Shown here: positions 8,273 to 17,028 of the stretch, piece by piece
Layout of the letters: the number at the start of each line of letters is the position of its first letter
Numbering within the stretch: position 1 is the first letter of the stretch
From: Geomonas oryzae
GTDB lineage: Bacteria > Desulfobacterota > Desulfuromonadia > Geobacterales > Geobacteraceae
Length of the DNA stretch: 64,000 nt
NCBI RefSeq assembly: GCF_004117875.1
Contig: NZ_RAHW01000003.1
Span: 62,001-126,000 of the forward strand
Direction of reading: 5' to 3'
Made by a program: the position numbers and the translations under genes
The notes under the pieces: model-generated
Databases searched by the model: none
Told to the model about the DNA's origin: nothing
Seen by the model: only the letters and a program-made list of their open reading frames with translations

Positions 8273-8479
8273 TCAGGGATACTTCTGGTTGTCGGCGTAG
8301 TACGCCTCGAGCGCCGTTTTGACGTTCTTGAGGTCGCTGGCGGCTGCCGTGTTGTACGACTTGACACGGTAAGTCGAGAACTGCGGGATGGCGATCGCGG
8401 CCAGGATGCCGATGATCGCAACGACGATCAACAGCTCGATCAGGGTGAAGCCCTTTTTGCTCCTGAGTGTTCTTAACAT
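8273..8479 (-). CDS. pilA: Short type IV pilin PilA-N (geopilin domain 1)
   Basis: 68-codon major pilin. A ten-residue leader ends in KKG, and PilD would cleave before Phe1 of [20 protein letters not shown], with Glu5 conserved. The mature chain is only 58 residues and lacks the globular domain of ordinary pilins, as in Geobacter sulfurreducens PilA. Aromatic residues by mature numbering are F1, F24, Y27, Y32, Y50, Y51 and Y57, closely following the G. sulfurreducens pattern. The ATG has an AAGGAG site. Expression is expected from the sigma-54 promoter at 8554-8569 under PilR. The protein forms pili together with PilA-C. Whether these filaments conduct electrons is disputed in the literature and cannot be judged here. 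Confidence 0.95.
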   Translation of the reverse strand: MLRTLRSKKGFTLIELLIVVAIIGILAAIAIPQFSTYRVKSYNTAAASDLKNVKTALEAYYADNQKYP

Positions 8480-8553
8480 CTAGTTTCTCCTTTTCGTGGT
8501 GGATTGCCGATTAAAAATCTGTTCTTGGCTACGGCGTTGACCGTTTTCTCAAC

Positions 8554-8569
8554 AGCAAATTGCGCGCCA
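8554..8569 (-). promoter_or_regulatory. Sigma-54 (-24/-12) promoter of pilA
   Basis: On the minus strand TGGCGCGCAATTTGCT matches the consensus TGGCACG-N4-TTGCW at every position except one, with the exact GG-to-GC spacing. Transcription would start near 8542, giving a 5' leader of about 60 bases before pilA. PilR, a sigma-54 activator encoded just upstream, is the obvious partner, as shown for pilA in Geobacter and Pseudomonas. Confidence 0.87.
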
Positions 8570-8611
8570 GAAATATAAACACCGATAAAGCGGCGAAAAT
8601 TCGCATCTACC

Positions 8612-8691
8612 TACGTCACAAAGGGCTTCACGTGCTGTCACAAAACGTCACAACGACATTTTAGGCGTCCCAAAGTGACGTTTTTTGTCAC
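8612..8691 (-). promoter_or_regulatory. Cluster of TGTGAC/GTGACG sites, likely PilR upstream activating sequence
   Basis: Between 45 and 120 bases upstream of the -24 element the sequence GTGAC occurs five times. There is one inverted pair (GTGAC-7-GTCAC, 8675-8691), a close direct pair TTGTGACG/TTGTGACA (8636-8653 area) and a single TTGTGACG (8613-8620). Known PilR sites in other bacteria are repeated TGTC-type motifs upstream of pilA. Assignment to PilR is inference from location. Confidence 0.6.
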
Positions 8692-8897
8692 TATGGGTAT
8701 CTGCCATTCTCCTGGTAATAGGACTCAAGGTTCATCTTCAGAGAGCGGATATCCGCGAGGGCGCTGCTGTTATAGGCCTTGATGCGGTAAGTGCTAAAGC
8801 TGGGAATAGCTATGGCAGCGAGGATACCGATCACCGCCACCACGATCAGCAGCTCGATCAAGGTGAAACCTCTACTGTTGCCCCGAATTTGAACCAT
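8691..8897 (-). CDS. Second short type IV pilin PilA-N paralogue
   Basis: 68 codons encoding a second geopilin. The leader ends in NSRG before Phe1 of [20 protein letters not shown], Glu5 is present, and the mature length is 58 residues. Aromatic positions F1, F24, Y27, Y32, Y50, Y51 and Y57 are all kept, although many other residues after 30 differ (NSSALADIRSLKMNLESYY). It starts 11 bases after the pilR stop with a ribosome-binding site GGGGGG and so probably belongs to the pilB-pilR transcript, not the sigma-54 pilA transcript. Unlike the main pilin it has no PilA-C gene of its own. It may be a minor or alternative pilin sharing the downstream PilA-C. Confidence 0.9.
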   Translation of the reverse strand: MVQIRGNSRGFTLIELLIVVAVIGILAAIAIPSFSTYRIKAYNSSALADIRSLKMNLESYYQENGRYP

Positions 8898-8908
8898 ATA
8901 ATCCCCCC

Positions 8909-10303
8909 TTATGTTGCATCCTGGTCTTCATCTTCCATGCCGAACTTGGCAAGCCGGTACCTAAAAGACCTGAAGGTCATGCCAAGGAGCACCGCGGCCC
9001 GCTTCTTGACGCCGCCGCTTTTCTCCAGGGCCTGCACCAGAAGTTTCCGTTCGAGCGTGTCGAGAAAGGCCTGCAGGTCCATCCCCTCTTCTGGAATTTC
9101 CATTTCACTGCAAGGGCGGACGGCGATGCGTTGCTCCCGCACGTTTTGAGGCAGGCAATCGAGGCTGATGACACGGCTCCCCAGCACCACGCAACGCTCC
9201 ACCAGGTTCTCGAGCTCCCTCACGTTGCCAGGGAACTGGTAGTTGAAGAGTGCGTGCAGCGCCTCCGGCGTGATGATCTCTCCCGAGCCGGACCAGATCG
9301 CGTACTTGCGGTAGAAATGCTCCACCAGGGCCGGGATGTCCTCGGTCCTCTCCTTTAAGGACGGCATCCGGATCTGCACCACGTTCAGGCGGTAGAAGAG
9401 GTCCTCCCTGAAGGTCCCCTCCCGGACCTGCTCCTCGAGGTTGCGGTTCGAGGCGGCCACGATGCGGACATCGGCCTTAAGCGACACGCCTCCCCCCACG
9501 CGCCGGAATTCGCGTTCCTGGAGCACGCGCAGCAATTTCGCCTGCAGCAGCAGCGGGAGCTCGCCGATCTCGTCGAGGAAGAGGGTCCCCCCCTCGGCCT
9601 GCTCGAACAGACCGGGGCGGTCCGCAATGGCGCCGGTGAAAGCACCCTTGGCGTGTCCGAAGAGTTCGCTCTCGATGAGGGTGTCGGGTATGGCACCGCA
9701 GTTGACCGCCACGAAGGGGGCGTTTTTGCGCGGACTGTTATAGTGGATGGCCTTGGCTGCGAGCTCCTTGCCGGTCCCGCTCTCCCCCGAGATCAGCACG
9801 TTCGCCGTCGAGTGCGACACCTTGGCGATCAGGTCGTAGACCTCGCGCATGAGCTTGCTCTTGCCGATCAAGCCGCTAAAACCGAAACGCTCCTGCACCT
9901 CGGCCTTCAGACGCTTGTTCTCCTGAACGAGGCTCCGTTTCTCCAGGGCCTTTCTGACCAGCACCTTCACCTCTTCGACCTTGAAGGGCTTGCCGATGTA
10001 GTCATAGGCGCCAAGCTTCATCGCCTCCACCGCCTGCTCTGCCGTGGTGAACGCGGTGATCATCAGGACCGCGGTGTCGGGAGAATCCGTTTTGATCCTC
10101 CCTAGCAGTTCGATCCCGCCGAGCCCGGGCATGCTGACATCGGAAATCACCAGGTCGTAGTATTCCCGGGCCATGCGGCAAAGCGCGTCCTCTGCGCTCT
10201 CCGCCTGGTCCACCAGGTACCCTTCGCCATCGAGCAGTATGGCGAGAAATTCCCGCATGCTCAGTTCATCATCAACAACCAAAACCCTGGCGCGCATTTC
10301 CAC
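8909..10303 (-). CDS. pilR: Type IV pilus sigma-54 response regulator PilR
   Basis: 464-residue NtrC-family activator. A receiver domain (residues about 5-120) has the phosphoacceptor Asp in LVISDVSMPG. The AAA+ domain (about 140-375) has Walker A GESGTGKE and the sigma-54-contact loop GAFTGA. A Fis-type helix-turn-helix lies at 425-460 (KKRAAVLLGMTFRSFRYRL). It sits 59 bases after pilS, its cognate kinase gene, and just before the pilins, the same order as in Geobacter sulfurreducens. It should activate the -24/-12 promoter of pilA. MRARVLVVDD two codons in is an alternative start. Confidence 0.95.
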   Translation of the reverse strand: MEMRARVLVVDDELSMREFLAILLDGEGYLVDQAESAEDALCRMAREYYDLVISDVSMPGLGGIELLGRIKTDSPDTAVLMITAFTTAEQAVEAMKLGAYDYIGKPFKVEEVKVLVRKALEKRSLVQENKRLKAEVQERFGFSGLIGKSKLMREVYDLIAKVSHSTANVLISGESGTGKELAAKAIHYNSPRKNAPFVAVNCGAIPDTLIESELFGHAKGAFTGAIADRPGLFEQAEGGTLFLDEIGELPLLLQAKLLRVLQEREFRRVGGGVSLKADVRIVAASNRNLEEQVREGTFREDLFYRLNVVQIRMPSLKERTEDIPALVEHFYRKYAIWSGSGEIITPEALHALFNYQFPGNVRELENLVERCVVLGSRVISLDCLPQNVREQRIAVRPCSEMEIPEEGMDLQAFLDTLERKLLVQALEKSGGVKKRAAVLLGMTFRSFRYRLAKFGMEDEDQDAT

Positions 10304-10362
10304 AAAACCTCACTTGCTTTCGGAACGTTCCGACGGCGGCGCCGCCTCAAACCATCCTGCCT

Positions 10363-11988
10363 CTACGAAGGGAAATGCAGGGTGACCGTGGTTCCCTTAC
10401 CCTGCGTGCTGTTGACGGTCATCCTCCCGCCGTTGGTCTCGACGATGCGGTAGACCGTGGCGAGCCCCAGTCCGGTCCCCCCCTTCTTCGTGGTGAAGAA
10501 CGGTTCGAAGACGCGTTTCACGTCTTCGGGATTCATCCCCGCCCCGTTATCCCGAACCCTGATGCAAACCTCGCTGCGACCGCCGTTCTCACGGGTTATG
10601 CCGCCGGAGATCCAGATCTGCCCTTCCCCGCTCATCGCCTCGGCGCTGTTCACGAGGAGGTTCCAGAAAACCTGGGAGCACTGGTCCTTGTCGAACTGCA
10701 CCGCGAGGTCGTCGGGAACCTGGTTGTCGATTTCGACGCTCTCCAGACGCGGATCGGTGGCAAGGAGCGCGCAGAGATCGACGATCACCCTGCGCAGTTG
10801 CAGCTTCACCTTGGTGGGCTGGTTCGGCTTCGCGTAGAAGAGAAAATCCCGCAAAAGGCCGTCGAGCCGGTCGGTCTCCCTTACGATGATGGAGAAAAGG
10901 CGCTGATCCTTTTCATCGACCCAGGGCCTCAGGGACACCAGCTGCACGGAACCGCTGATGGCGGCGAGCGGGTTGCGGATCTCGTGCGCCATGCGCGCGG
11001 AGAGCTCACCGAGTGCTGCCAGGCGGTCCGCCCGCTTCAGTTCGGCAGCCATCCGTTTCATCTCGGTCAAGTCGTGCAGGTCGAACAAGGCCCCCACCGT
11101 TCCGCCTTCTTTGTCGAGCAGGGGCACCGACTTGAACGACAGGAGCAGTTCCCTGCCGTCGGTCGCACCGTGGCGGAACTCGCCCTGCCCCGGTTCGAAA
11201 AAGGAGGACTCGAAGCCGGCTATGCCGGGAAGCACTTCAGCGAGCGGGCGGTCATAGGCGTCGGTCTGCGAGACGCCGGTGAGGAGTTCGGCGAAGCGGT
11301 TGAACACGCGGATCCTGCCGGCGGTGTTGATGGTCAAAAGGCCGCTGTCGATCGTGGAAACGATGGAGGTATTGAGCCGCTCCAGTTCCTCGTAATCGAT
11401 CGCCTTTTCCTTCAGCGCGCTCTCGGAGACACGGGCCCGCTCCGCCATGTGTCCGGCGAGTACGGCGGTCAGGAAAAAAGAGGCCCCGTGCAGAAAGATG
11501 AGGTAGAAAAGGTATCCCGCCCCCCACTGCTGCGCAGGAGCCGAATCAAGTCCCAGCGGGGCAAGTTTGTCGTAGTACTGGAAGTCGAGGATGGCGCCGT
11601 AGAGGATCACGCAAAGCGACGCCGTGTAATACGCCTGCGAACGCGCCAAAAGAGCGCTCGCGCTGATGATGGAAAGAAAATAGAGAAAGGCGTAGTGCGA
11701 GGTGACCCCGCCCGAGACGAGGATCAGCACGGTGACGAGGATCAGGTCCCAGACGATCTGGAGGTATGCCAGGGTGCGCACACGGCGCGGAGTCGCCGGA
11801 CGGAGGGCGACGAGCGACAAAAGGGAGAAGAGGTAGGTGGCGCCGATGAGGCGCAGCAGCACCTTCCCGGCCACTTTGCCGCCCACGTCGTAGGTATGTA
11901 CGTCAAGATAAACGGTGGTGACCAGGAATACGGTCACCACCAGCAGTCTGAGCAGTATGAACCAGAAGACTTTCTTTTTTTCGATCAT
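10363..11988 (-). CDS. pilS: Type IV pilus sensor histidine kinase PilS
   Basis: 541-residue membrane sensor kinase. Six hydrophobic segments occupy residues about 8-180, as in PilS proteins. A PAS domain follows (about 205-315), then a HisKA domain with the phospho-His in ARMAHEIRNPLAAIS (about 340). The C-terminal ATPase domain has an N-box LVNSAEAM, a G1 box DNGAGM and a G2 box KKGGTGLGLATVYRI. In Pseudomonas PilS senses PilA in the inner membrane; the same is presumed here. The start codon lies four bases after the pilC stop, and it is co-transcribed with pilR. Confidence 0.93.
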   Translation of the reverse strand: MIEKKKVFWFILLRLLVVTVFLVTTVYLDVHTYDVGGKVAGKVLLRLIGATYLFSLLSLVALRPATPRRVRTLAYLQIVWDLILVTVLILVSGGVTSHYAFLYFLSIISASALLARSQAYYTASLCVILYGAILDFQYYDKLAPLGLDSAPAQQWGAGYLFYLIFLHGASFFLTAVLAGHMAERARVSESALKEKAIDYEELERLNTSIVSTIDSGLLTINTAGRIRVFNRFAELLTGVSQTDAYDRPLAEVLPGIAGFESSFFEPGQGEFRHGATDGRELLLSFKSVPLLDKEGGTVGALFDLHDLTEMKRMAAELKRADRLAALGELSARMAHEIRNPLAAISGSVQLVSLRPWVDEKDQRLFSIIVRETDRLDGLLRDFLFYAKPNQPTKVKLQLRRVIVDLCALLATDPRLESVEIDNQVPDDLAVQFDKDQCSQVFWNLLVNSAEAMSGEGQIWISGGITRENGGRSEVCIRVRDNGAGMNPEDVKRVFEPFFTTKKGGTGLGLATVYRIVETNGGRMTVNSTQGKGTTVTLHFPS

Positions 11989-11992
11989 CCAA

Positions 11993-13216
11993 CTAACCGC
12001 TGACGGCGCCGGCGAGTTTGAAAATCGGCAGATACATGGCGACGACCAGGCCGCCTACCGTGGTGCCCAAGAAGACCATCAGCAGAGGTTCCATCATGGC
12101 GGTGAGGGCTCCGACGGCGTCGTCGACCTCGTCGTCGTAGAAGTCGGCGATCTTGTTCAGCATGGCGTCCATGGCGCCGGTCGCCTCGCCCACCGAGATC
12201 ATCTGCACGACCATGGGGGGAAAGACGCCGCACTCGGCGAGAGGCTCGGCGATGGTCTTACCTTCGGAAATGGACTGGCGCACCTTGTAGATGGCCTCTT
12301 CCACGATCTTGTTCCCCGCGGTCTTCGCTACGATCTCGAGGCCGTCCATGATGGGGACCCCCGAGCTGATCATGGTCCCCAGGGTACGGGTGAACTTGGC
12401 CACGGAGACCTTGCGGATGAGCGGCCCGGCGATGGGGGCCTTGAGGGCGAAGGCGTCGAGCACCTTGCGGCCGTTGGGCGTGTTGTAGTACTTGCCGATG
12501 GCGTACTTGATGCCGAACAGGATGGCGATGATCACCACGATGTACTTGACCAGGAAGTTGGAAAGCGCGATGACGAACTTGGTGGGCGCCGGGAGATCCC
12601 CTCCGAAGTCGGCGAACATCTTCGCAAAGGTCGGTATGACGAAGATGAGGATGACGCCCACGACGATGACCGCGATGGAGAGGATGGTGATCGGATACAC
12701 CATGGCCCCCTTCACCTGCTTCTTGAGTTTCATCGCCTTTTCGATGTAGGCGGCGAGACGGGCGAGGATGGTGTCGAGGATACCCCCCACCTCACCTGCG
12801 GCCACGAGGTTCACGTAAAGCTGATCGAAGGCCTTCGGGTGTTTCGCCAACGCATCGGCGAAGGTGGAGCCGCTCTCCACGCTCTCCTTCACCTTGACGA
12901 GGATCTCCTTGAAAGTCTTGTTTTCCTGCTGGCTGGAAAGGATATCGAGACACTGCACGAGTGGCAGGCCGGAGTCGATCATGGTGGCGAACTGCCTGGT
13001 GAAGACCACAAGGTCCTTGGTCTCGATCTTCTTCGGACCGCCGAGCCCCGGGATCTTGAGCTCCATGGAGAGCCCCTTGCCCGCCTCCTTAACCGTGATG
13101 CCGGTAAAGCCGTATCTTTTAAGCTGCGCCTCGACCATGCCGGCGCTGGCGGCTTCCATGACGCCCTTTTGGACGTTACCCGCCTTGCTTCTTGCTTCCC
13201 AATCGAATTTTGTCAT
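11993..13216 (-). CDS. pilC: Type IV pilus inner-membrane platform protein PilC
   Basis: 407 residues with the two tandem T2SSF domains of the GspF/PilC family (about 70-195 and 275-398), each followed by hydrophobic segments. Typical motifs are FTRQFATMIDSGLPL in the first repeat and FTRTLGTMISSGVPI in the second, and the protein ends in MYLPIFKLAGAVSG. It forms the membrane platform on which PilB and PilT drive pilus extension and retraction. It sits 39 bases downstream of pilT with a GAAAGGAG ribosome-binding site. Confidence 0.95.
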   Translation of the reverse strand: MTKFDWEARSKAGNVQKGVMEAASAGMVEAQLKRYGFTGITVKEAGKGLSMELKIPGLGGPKKIETKDLVVFTRQFATMIDSGLPLVQCLDILSSQQENKTFKEILVKVKESVESGSTFADALAKHPKAFDQLYVNLVAAGEVGGILDTILARLAAYIEKAMKLKKQVKGAMVYPITILSIAVIVVGVILIFVIPTFAKMFADFGGDLPAPTKFVIALSNFLVKYIVVIIAILFGIKYAIGKYYNTPNGRKVLDAFALKAPIAGPLIRKVSVAKFTRTLGTMISSGVPIMDGLEIVAKTAGNKIVEEAIYKVRQSISEGKTIAEPLAECGVFPPMVVQMISVGEATGAMDAMLNKIADFYDDEVDDAVGALTAMMEPLLMVFLGTTVGGLVVAMYLPIFKLAGAVSG

Positions 13217-13255
13217 TTGTGACTCCTTTCCCGGACGGGCCGGGACTGGCTGACG

Positions 13256-14356
13256 CTATCTTTGCGGCGGTCTTCTCATCTGCCCCGCCGCCGCGCCGGG
13301 AGCCAGCATCTGCTTCAGCTCGTCCGGTTCGGAGGAGCGTCCGAGCGCATCGTCCACGGTGATGAGGCGCCTGGAGAGCAGGCCCATCAGACACTGGTTC
13401 ATGGTCTGCATGCCGAACTTCTCCTGCCCGACCTGCATCTGGGAGTAGATCTGGTGCACCTTGTCCTCGCGGATCAGGTTCCTGATCGCGGGGTTCGGGA
13501 CCATTACCTCGAGGGCGAGGGCGCGCCCGGGACCGTTGGCCCGAGGAATCAGGGTCTGTGACATGACCCCTTCGAGCACGAAGGAGAGCTGGGTCCTCAC
13601 CTGGGTCTGCTGGTAGGGGGGGAAGACGTCGATGATCCTGTTGATGGTCTGGGCGCAGGAGTTCGTGTGTAGTGTCGCGAAGCAGAGGTGACCGGTCTCG
13701 GCCAGGGTCAGCGCCGCCTCGATGGTCTCCAGGTCGCGCAACTCGCCGATCAGGACGACGTCGGGGTCCTGGCGCAGCACGTACTTGAGCGCGTGCTTGA
13801 AGCTCTTCGTATCAGCCCCCACCTCGCGCTGGTTCACGATGCAACCCTTGTGCGGGTGCAGGTACTCGATCGGGTCCTCGACGGTGACGATGTGGTCGTG
13901 CCGGTTGATGTTGATGTGGTCGATCATCGAGGCGAGCGTGGTCGACTTGCCGCTGCCGGTAGGCCCGGTGACGAGGATCAGGCCGCGCGGCTTGTCGCAA
14001 AGCGCCCGCACCACGGGGGGAAGCCCCAGTTCCTCGAAGGTGAGGATCTTGTAGGGAATCACCCTGAAGACGCCGGCCACGGCGCCGCGCTGGACGAAGA
14101 TGTTCCCCCTGAAGCGGGAGAGTCCCTTTACGCCGAAGGAGAGGTCGAGCTCGTTATCCTCCTCGAAGCGGTGCTTTTGGGCGTCGGTCAGGATGCTGTA
14201 GCAAAGCTGCTTGGTCTCGATGGCGGTGAGCGGAGGAACGTCCATCGGGGTAAGCTGGCCGTCGATGCGGATCTGCGGCGAGGTGTTCGTGGTGATGTGC
14301 AGGTCGGAGCCGCCCCTCTCCACAAGTTCCTTGAGCATTTGGTGGAAGTTGATCAT
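13256..14356 (-). CDS. pilT: Type IV pilus retraction ATPase PilT
   Basis: 366-residue hexameric ATPase. It shows GSDLHIT near the N-terminus, Walker A GPTGSGKST (about 130-140), an Asp box VEDPIEY, Walker B DVVLIGELRD, a His box TGHLCFATLHTN and the PilT-specific AIRNLIRE at about 295. These features separate it from the extension ATPase and favour PilT over PilU. The length is normal. It corresponds in position to pilT4 of Geobacter sulfurreducens, between pilB and pilC. Confidence 0.94.
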   Translation of the reverse strand: MINFHQMLKELVERGGSDLHITTNTSPQIRIDGQLTPMDVPPLTAIETKQLCYSILTDAQKHRFEEDNELDLSFGVKGLSRFRGNIFVQRGAVAGVFRVIPYKILTFEELGLPPVVRALCDKPRGLILVTGPTGSGKSTTLASMIDHININRHDHIVTVEDPIEYLHPHKGCIVNQREVGADTKSFKHALKYVLRQDPDVVLIGELRDLETIEAALTLAETGHLCFATLHTNSCAQTINRIIDVFPPYQQTQVRTQLSFVLEGVMSQTLIPRANGPGRALALEVMVPNPAIRNLIREDKVHQIYSQMQVGQEKFGMQTMNQCLMGLLSRRLITVDDALGRSSEPDELKQMLAPGAAAGQMRRPPQR

Positions 14357-14391
14357 GAAAACCCTCGTCTCAGTTTGTCTTCTTGAAAGCG

Positions 14392-16098
14392 TCAGTCATC
14401 GGCCACGGTCACCCTGAGCACTTCCTCGAAGGAGGTGACCCCTTCGATCAGCTTGGTGAGTCCCGACTGGCGCATGGTTTTGATCCCCAGGCGCATGGAC
14501 TCCCTCTTGATCTCCGCGGTGTTGGCGCCGTTCAGGATCATCTCCTTGATCGGCTCGAGCATCGGCATGACCTGGTAGAAGCCCACCCTCCCCTTGTAGC
14601 CGGTACCGTTGCACTTGGGACAGCCGGTGCCGCGATAGCATACCACGGAAGGGGCCTGTTCCTCAGAAATACCCGCTTCGACGAGCGCTTGGACCGGCAC
14701 CTCCTCGACCACCTTGCACTCGCCGCAGACGCGGCGCGCGAGGCGCTGGGCGGAGATGAGGTTGACGGCGGAGGCGACCAGGAACGGCTCGATCCCCATG
14801 TTGAGGAGACGGTTGATCGTCGATGGGGCGTCGTTCGTATGCAGCGTGGAGAGGACCAGGTGGCCGGTGAGGGCCGCCTTCACCCCGATCTCTGCTGTCT
14901 CGAAGTCACGGATCTCACCGATCATGATCACGTCCGGGTCCTGGCGCAGGAAAGCCCTGAGCGCCGCTGCGAAGTTGAGGCCTATGTCCTCGTGCATCTG
15001 CACCTGGTTGATCCCGGCGAAGTTAAACTCGACCGGGTCCTCTGCGGTGGAGATGTTCTCGGTCACCTTGTTCAGTTCCGAGAGCGCGGAGTAGAGCGAA
15101 ACGGTCTTGCCGCTACCGGTAGGGCCCGTGACCAGCACCATGCCGAAAGGCTTGTGGATCTCGCGCTTGAAGTGGGCGAGCGCATCCGGCTCGTAGCCGA
15201 GCTTGGACATGTCCAGTTGCAGGTTGCTCTTGTCCAGAAGACGCAGAACGATCTTCTCGCCGAAAAGGGTCGGGAGCACCGAGACGCGGTAGTCCATGTC
15301 CTTGCCACCGCCGAGCTTGATCTTGATGCGGCCGTCCTGCGGCAGGCGGCGCTCGGCGATGTCGAGCTCGCTCATGATCTTGATGCGGGAGGTGATGGCG
15401 TTTTTCAGCTTCAGGGGCGGTTTCATCACCTCGTAGAGCACGCCGTCGATGCGGTAGCGCACCCGGAAGAACTTCTCGTACGGCTCGATATGGATATCCG
15501 AGGCCTTCTTCTTGATGGCGTCGGTAAGGATCAGGTTGACCAGCTTGACGACCGGGGCGTCCTCGGTGGCGCGCTCCAGCGAGCCGACGTCGATATCCTC
15601 TTCCTCCCCGATGACCTCGAGGTCTTCCATCTCCAGGTCGCTCATGACGTCGGCCAAAGACGCGCTCTGGTCGTAGAGCTTGTCGATGGCGGCCTTAATC
15701 GCGCTCTCGGCGACCACGACCACCTCGACGTTGTAGCCGGTCATGAACTTGATGTCATCGATGGCGAAGATGTTGGAAGGATCGCTCATCGCTATGATGA
15801 GCGTGGAGCCGGCCCGGTTCACCGGAACGATCTGGTATTTGTGGGCGATTTCGGCGGGGATGATCTTAACCACCGCGGCATCGACCTCGTAGTCGGCAAG
15901 GTTTATGGTGGGAACGCCGTACTGCTTGGAAAGAAATGAGGTGAGGTCCGCCTCGTTGATCAGCCCGTCCCGTACCAGGATGGACCCAAGGCGCAGTTGC
16001 CCCCCCGCCGCCTTCTGCTCAGCGAGGGCCTGCTTCAGCTGTTCCTTGTTGATCAGATTGTTCGTGACCAGCAGCTCACCGAGTCTGCTTACGTGCAT
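14392..16098 (-). CDS. pilB: Type IV pilus extension ATPase PilB
   Basis: 568 residues. The N-terminal MshEN-like domain (about 1-150) is followed by a GspE/PilB ATPase core with Walker A GPTGSGKT (about 330), the Asp box AEDPVEF, Walker B DVIMIGEIRD and the His box TGHLVLSTLHTND. A tetracysteine zinc motif follows (CGEC and CPKCNGTGYKGR, about 460-505). The MshEN region suggests cyclic-di-GMP binding as in some PilB and MshE proteins, but the ligand residues were not checked. It is the first pil gene of the cluster, 57 bases after aroE. Confidence 0.95.
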   Translation of the reverse strand: MHVSRLGELLVTNNLINKEQLKQALAEQKAAGGQLRLGSILVRDGLINEADLTSFLSKQYGVPTINLADYEVDAAVVKIIPAEIAHKYQIVPVNRAGSTLIIAMSDPSNIFAIDDIKFMTGYNVEVVVVAESAIKAAIDKLYDQSASLADVMSDLEMEDLEVIGEEEDIDVGSLERATEDAPVVKLVNLILTDAIKKKASDIHIEPYEKFFRVRYRIDGVLYEVMKPPLKLKNAITSRIKIMSELDIAERRLPQDGRIKIKLGGGKDMDYRVSVLPTLFGEKIVLRLLDKSNLQLDMSKLGYEPDALAHFKREIHKPFGMVLVTGPTGSGKTVSLYSALSELNKVTENISTAEDPVEFNFAGINQVQMHEDIGLNFAAALRAFLRQDPDVIMIGEIRDFETAEIGVKAALTGHLVLSTLHTNDAPSTINRLLNMGIEPFLVASAVNLISAQRLARRVCGECKVVEEVPVQALVEAGISEEQAPSVVCYRGTGCPKCNGTGYKGRVGFYQVMPMLEPIKEMILNGANTAEIKRESMRLGIKTMRQSGLTKLIEGVTSFEEVLRVTVADD

Positions 16099-16155
16099 AT
16101 ACTACCTCAGGGGGGTGGAGAATCCTGTGAATGGTATTTTGTAATTGCCTTAATG

Positions 16156-17028
16156 TCAAGGCTTACATGGTTCCGGCAGAAACGCCGCCAGTGCCCGTTC
16201 CATGCACCCTTCGGGCGGCGCTACCCCGGTCCAGATGCGAAAGGCCGCTTCGCCCTGCGCCACGAGCATGCCGAGACCGTTGGCGCACGGGATGCCAAGT
16301 GCGCCGCATTGCGCCAGAAGCGGCGTAACCGGCGGTGCATAGACCATATCGTAAATGCAGGCGCCGGACTTTAGCAGGGCCGGGTCGAGCCCGGAGAAAG
16401 AGTCGCCTGACATGCCGACCGAGGTGGTGTTGACCACGAGGTCGAAGGAGCCTATGAAGGCAGGCTCGGCGAGAGCGTCGAGGGAACCGGCGCCAAAGGC
16501 GACTCCATCGAGCCTTCCTGCGACGAGGTCGACGAGGGCAAGCGCCGCATCCGTGCTGCGATTCGCGACATGCACCCGCACCGCACCGGCACGCGCGAGC
16601 GACACGACGGCGCTTCTGGCGGCCCCGCCCGCCCCGAGCACGAGGACGCTCTTACCGCGCGGGTCGAAGGAAAGCTTCCCGGCAAGTGCCGCCACGAGGC
16701 CGAGGCCGTCGGTGTTGTAGCCGGTGAGCCTCCCTTCCCTTACGAGCACGGTGTTCACCGCGCCGATCAGTTCCGCGTCCGGGTCGATTGCGTCCAGAAA
16801 CGGCATGATGGCGACCTTGTGCGGAATGGTGACGTTGAAGCCGGCGACTCCCGCGGCGGCAAGCCCCGCCACTGAAGCCGCAAGACGAGCCGGTGGTACG
16901 GGGAAAGGCACGTAGACCCAGTCCAGACCCAGTTCCTTAAATGCCGCATTGTGCATCACCGGCGAAAGCGAGTGGGCAACCGGAAAACCGATGATACCGG
17001 TAACCGTGGTCTTTCCCGTAATGGTCAT
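16156..17028 (-). CDS. aroE: Shikimate dehydrogenase (NADP+)
   Basis: 290-residue enzyme that reduces 3-dehydroshikimate to shikimate in aromatic amino-acid synthesis. Substrate-binding motifs HSLSPVMHNAAF and NVTIPHK (with the catalytic Lys), NTDGLGL, and a nucleotide-binding VLGAGGAARSAV are all in order. Near the end, YAPPVTPLL and NGLGMLVAQGEAAF are conserved AroE segments. It starts with an ATGA overlap on the stop of the DUF2723 gene, so it is part of that operon. The linkage of aroE to pil genes also occurs in other Geobacter genomes to my knowledge. Confidence 0.95.
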   Translation of the reverse strand: MTITGKTTVTGIIGFPVAHSLSPVMHNAAFKELGLDWVYVPFPVPPARLAASVAGLAAAGVAGFNVTIPHKVAIMPFLDAIDPDAELIGAVNTVLVREGRLTGYNTDGLGLVAALAGKLSFDPRGKSVLVLGAGGAARSAVVSLARAGAVRVHVANRSTDAALALVDLVAGRLDGVAFGAGSLDALAEPAFIGSFDLVVNTTSVGMSGDSFSGLDPALLKSGACIYDMVYAPPVTPLLAQCGALGIPCANGLGMLVAQGEAAFRIWTGVAPPEGCMERALAAFLPEPCKP

